In this document: positions 36,431 through 39,128 of the stretch, in pieces
Layout: each line of letters starts with the position of its first letter
How positions within the stretch are numbered: the first letter of the stretch is position 1
Assembly: GCF_000710465.2 (NCBI RefSeq)
Contig: NZ_JAIZ01000453.1
Location: forward strand, 18,874-58,001
DNA: 39,128 bases
DNA from: Kitasatospora sp. MBT63
GTDB lineage: Bacteria > Actinomycetota > Actinomycetes > Streptomycetales > Streptomycetaceae
Direction of reading: 5' to 3'
The notes under the pieces: generated by a model
What the model saw: the letters and a program-made list of their open reading frames with translations, nothing else
What the model was told of the DNA's origin: nothing
The model's database searches: none
Translations under genes and position numbers: made by a program

Positions 36431-39128
36431 TCAGCCGCCCGAGAGCAGGTCGCGGAGCAACGCGACGGTGTCCGGGTCGAGTTGACGGCCGGTGCGGCGG
36501 CTGAGCGCGTCCAGCCGGTTGACCGCGCGGGCGAGCTGGTCGCGGGCCCCGGCCGAGGCGTACGCGTAGAAGAGGTCCCGGTGCAGGAGTTCGACCTCGG
36601 GGGCGACGGCCAGGGCCCGGAAGATCGCCGCCTCCGCGGTCCGGTGGTCGCCGTACTGCAGACGGCGGGCGGCGAGCTCGTGCGCGGTGTCGACGATCGC
36701 CGCGAGCATGTCCTGCCGCTCGGCCTCCGCCCAGCCGTACGCGCCGGGGGCGGACTCCGCGAACGGCGCCCCCCGCACCAGCGCCAGCGCGTGCGCCAGG
36801 GCGGCGTCCGCGGTGCTGCTGGTGCTGCGCATACCGCGCCGGTACAGGCTGCGGAACTCGTCCCAGTCGCAGCTGACGGTGGGCGCCAGGCTGTAGCCCT
36901 CGGACTGCTCGGCGGGCAGGTACGCGCGGCCCTCCGGTGAGACGCCGAGCCAGGCCGCCAGCGCGGTGAGCTTGCCGGGCAGCGGGTTGACCGCGAGCCC
37001 GGCCGCGGTCGGATGCGGGTCCAGGTGGGCGGCGCCGGGATGCAGGCTGCGGTCGAGTTCGGTGTGGTCGGTGCCCGGACGCAGCGCCAGGAAGGCCGCC
37101 AGCTCGGTGAGGTGCGGGAGCGCGCCCGGTTCGGCGGTGCCCGCCGCGCCGAGCACGTCGACCGGGCCGAGCAGGCGCAGCCTGGGCGCGGTGCGCAGCG
37201 AGTGCGCCTCCGGCGACCGCAGGATCGCCAGCAGGTCGTCGCTGTCGGTCCGGCCGCCGCCCGGCCGCTCCACGGCGGTGGAGGGCGCGACCGGGGACGC
37301 GGCGGGTTCGACGGGCGCGGCGGCGGGCCCGGTAACGGACCGATCCGGGTCGGGCGCCGGGGCAGGGACGGCCTGCGGCCCCGGGGCAGCGTCGTGGACG
37401 GGCGCGGCGTCGTGGACCGGAGTGGGCTCCCCCACCGGCGTGGACGGCCGGGCACCCGCCGGGCCCGGACCCGACCCCGGTCCCGACCCCGGAGCCGGCG
37501 CACCGGCCGCGTGCAGGCCGAGGCCGTTGATGCTGTGCCGGGCCGGTGCCTGCGGCGCGGGAGCCGGGAGGGGGACGGAAGAGCCGGGCGCCGACGGGCC
37601 GGGCGCGGGTGCCACCGGTGCGACCGGGACCACCGCGGAGGCGCTCGGGGTGGTCGGGGCGAGCCCCGCGAACGGGCTCGACCCGGTCCCCACCACCCGG
37701 GTGATGACCCGCGGGCCGGCCTCCCCCGCCGTCGACGCGCCGACGGCGCCGAGCGCGCCGACGCTCGCCCCGACCCCGGCCAGCACCGGTACCGGCAGCG
37801 GGAGTTCGGCGGGCTCGAGGTCCGGTCCCGGACCGTCCAGGGTCCAGTCCGGCGCCGGGTGCTGGGTGGTGTCGCCGGAGCTGCGGACCAGCTCGTCCAG
37901 GTGGCCGAACTCCTCGCCGCTCAGCCGCTGCAGCTCCACCGACAGGTGCAGGCCGGGGAGGGCCGCCTGGCCGGAGCACGGCAGTGTCCAGCGGGCCACC
38001 GGCCCGGCGCCGCGCTCGGGCGCCCGGGTGATGACCGCGAGGCAGGTCCGCGGGCGGCCGTCCAGCAGCCGTCCCAGCTCCGCGGGGACGCTCCCGGCGG
38101 GCGGCTGCGCCGACAGGACGATCTCGGGCACCCAGCTCTCGTCCGCGTGGCCCCGGCTGCGGGCGTCCCGCGGACTGGTCGCGTCGGCGGCGACCAGGGT
38201 GGCCCGCGCCTTGGCCGTACGGGGGCCGAGCACCGCGAGCGCCGCCTCGATGGTCTCGTGGTGGTGCACCCGCTCCACGGCGGGCCCGGCGATCGGCAGG
38301 TCCGGGCCGAAGCCGACCAGGTGCAGGTGGAGCCGGTCGGCGAGCGGGCTGTGCGCCAGTTCCACGGCCAGTGTCCGCAGCACGTCCGAGGCGTCGTCCG
38401 GGTGCCCGGACAGGTGCACCAGGCGGACGGTCTCCAGGTCGGCGAGGACCACCGAGCCGTCCGGCGAGCTGCCGAGGGTCACCAGCGCCGGGTACGGCGA
38501 GGCGGCCTTGGCGGCCTGGTGGGCGGAGAGCAGCTCGGAGGAGTCCTCCGGGCACCACCAGACGTTCGGGGCGTGCGCGGCCCGGAACGGCGCGATCGGC
38601 ACGGCGGGCGCGGCGAGGTGCAGCTCGACCGTCCGGCCGGGCGTGACCCGGGCCGCGACCAGGGCGGGCAGCCGCTTGTCGCCGCGCACGGTGTTGCGGG
38701 ACAGCGTGCGCAGGGCGCGGTCGAGCAGGTCGAGGGCGGGGGTGTTCTGGCGTGCCTTCAGTTCCGCCTCGAAGGCGGCGGCGGGCGCCGCGGGCATCGC
38801 GATCCGGTGCCGGGGGCGGCGGGCCCGCTGCTGGTCGACCCGGCGGCGGGCCACCGAACCGATCAGCACGGCGGCCAGCAGCACGCTGATCCCGGACGCG
38901 GCGAGCGCCACCGAGTAGTCGTCGCTGGGCTTGGCCCGGTGCGCCTCGGCGACCGGGACGGGAGCGGTGTCGGCGGGGGTCTGCGCGCCGGTCGGCTGCC
39001 CGGCCGGCGGCTGCGACGCGGTGGGCTGCGCGGCAGAGGGCTGAGCGGCGGACGGCTCGGCGCTCGGCACGGTGCTCGGGGCCGGGGCCGGCGCCGGGTC
39101 GGCGGCCGGCGGGGTGGCGGGGGTCTCC
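36431..39128 (-). CDS. Large membrane protein with C-terminal BTAD-type regulatory domain, partial (N-terminus outside window)
   Basis: An open frame of 898 codons that continues past the right edge; the GTG at 39070 lies inside a Pro/Ala/Ser-rich low-complexity stretch and is unlikely to be the true start. A membrane helix (SVALAASGISVLLAAVLIGS, about 38855-38917) is followed by basic residues, so the rest is cytoplasmic. A large middle region (~37850-38800) shows alternating strands and helices with no clear active site. Then comes a ~170-residue Pro/Gly/Ala linker and a C-terminal part (~36431-37190) beginning RLRLLGPVDVLGAAG and ending in helical repeats, the OmpR-like plus BTAD layout of SARP-related proteins. 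Streptomycete relatives often have LysM domains at the N-terminus, which would lie outside the window. A signalling role at the membrane is likely. Confidence 0.82.
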   Translation of the reverse strand, partial: ETPATPPAADPAPAPAPSTVPSAEPSAAQPSAAQPTASQPPAGQPTGAQTPADTAPVPVAEAHRAKPSDDYSVALAASGISVLLAAVLIGSVARRRVDQQRARRPRHRIAMPAAPAAAFEAELKARQNTPALDLLDRALRTLSRNTVRGDKRLPALVAARVTPGRTVELHLAAPAVPIAPFRAAHAPNVWWCPEDSSELLSAHQAAKAASPYPALVTLGSSPDGSVVLADLETVRLVHLSGHPDDASDVLRTLAVELAHSPLADRLHLHLVGFGPDLPIAGPAVERVHHHETIEAALAVLGPRTAKARATLVAADATSPRDARSRGHADESWVPEIVLSAQPPAGSVPAELGRLLDGRPRTCLAVITRAPERGAGPVARWTLPCSGQAALPGLHLSVELQRLSGEEFGHLDELVRSSGDTTQHPAPDWTLDGPGPDLEPAELPLPVPVLAGVGASVGALGAVGASTAGEAGPRVITRVVGTGSSPFAGLAPTTPSASAVVPVAPVAPAPGPSAPGSSVPLPAPAPQAPARHSINGLGLHAAGAPAPGSGPGSGPGPAGARPSTPVGEPTPVHDAAPVHDAAPGPQAVPAPAPDPDRSVTGPAAAPVEPAASPVAPSTAVERPGGGRTDSDDLLAILRSPEAHSLRTAPRLRLLGPVDVLGAAGTAEPGALPHLTELAAFLALRPGTDHTELDRSLHPGAAHLDPHPTAAGLAVNPLPGKLTALAAWLGVSPEGRAYLPAEQSEGYSLAPTVSCDWDEFRSLYRRGMRSTSSTADAALAHALALVRGAPFAESAPGAYGWAEAERQDMLAAIVDTAHELAARRLQYGDHRTAEAAIFRALAVAPEVELLHRDLFYAYASAGARDQLARAVNRLDALSRRTGRQLDPDTVALLRDLLSGG

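Noticed and set aside
39068-39070. GTG at 39070 as the start of the BTAD protein
   Set aside because: The frame stays open to the window edge with the same low-complexity composition, so the gene is almost certainly truncated by the window.
1-39128. tRNA, rRNA, riboswitch, insertion sequence or attachment site
   Set aside because: No cloverleaf with CCA-type end, no rRNA signature, no conserved riboswitch core, and no transposase or integrase motif was seen in the gaps or coding regions.

Overview
The window is very GC-rich chromosomal DNA. Its codon use, frequent GTG starts with purine-rich ribosome binding sites, and gene families (SAM methyltransferase family 19, UTRA-type GntR, GH6 cellulase with CebR operator, BTAD/LysM membrane protein, egtABCD) point to a streptomycete (Streptomyces or Kitasatospora). 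I see no rRNA, tRNA, CRISPR array, transposase, integrase or replication origin. 32 genes are called, two of them cut by the window edges, plus one 23-codon micro-ORF.

Layout. 1-2509 (minus): three coupled family 2 glycosyltransferase genes behind a recognisable promoter. 2898-5836 (minus): a SAM methyltransferase overlapping a PAS-GGDEF-EAL cyclic di-GMP enzyme. 6043-9066 (plus): a GH15 trehalase/glucoamylase-like enzyme and a winged-helix protein. 9160-11151 (minus): a secreted GH6-FN3-CBM2 cellulase with two CebR-type boxes upstream. 11497-13345: a GntR/UTRA repressor divergent from a run of small proteins, with a strong palindrome between. 13288-13887 (minus): an ABM-domain membrane protein.

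14156-20350 (plus) is the centre of interest: a MalY/PatB-type PLP C-S lyase followed by egtA, egtB, egtC and egtD for ergothioneine, closed by a perfect hairpin. The lyase is a good candidate for the final C-S cleavage step (the role of mycobacterial EgtE). EgtA carries an in-frame insert of about 108 residues built from 18-bp/6-residue repeats, unlike anything expected in this ligase. Next come a GlcP-type glucose permease, a bacterial nitric oxide synthase oxygenase and an APH-fold kinase-like protein.

24695-28761: a TetR regulator divergent from a beta-oxidation operon (acyl-CoA dehydrogenase, thiolase, short-chain dehydrogenase) with a TetR-like operator between. 28944-30335: a secreted sedolisin without the usual propeptide. 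30516-34718 (minus): a caspase-like protein that appears to lack the catalytic cysteine, a zinc-free quinone oxidoreductase and a divergent porphobilinogen deaminase. 34916-36357 (plus): an AraC/GyrI-like regulator overlapping a HAD-type protein. 36431 to the end (minus): the C-terminal part of a large membrane protein ending in a BTAD-type domain.

Themes that link the genes are plant-polymer and sugar use (cellulase, GH15, glucose permease) and redox or nitrosative defence (ergothioneine, NO synthase, quinone oxidoreductase). Assignments rest on reading motifs by eye; no database search was run.
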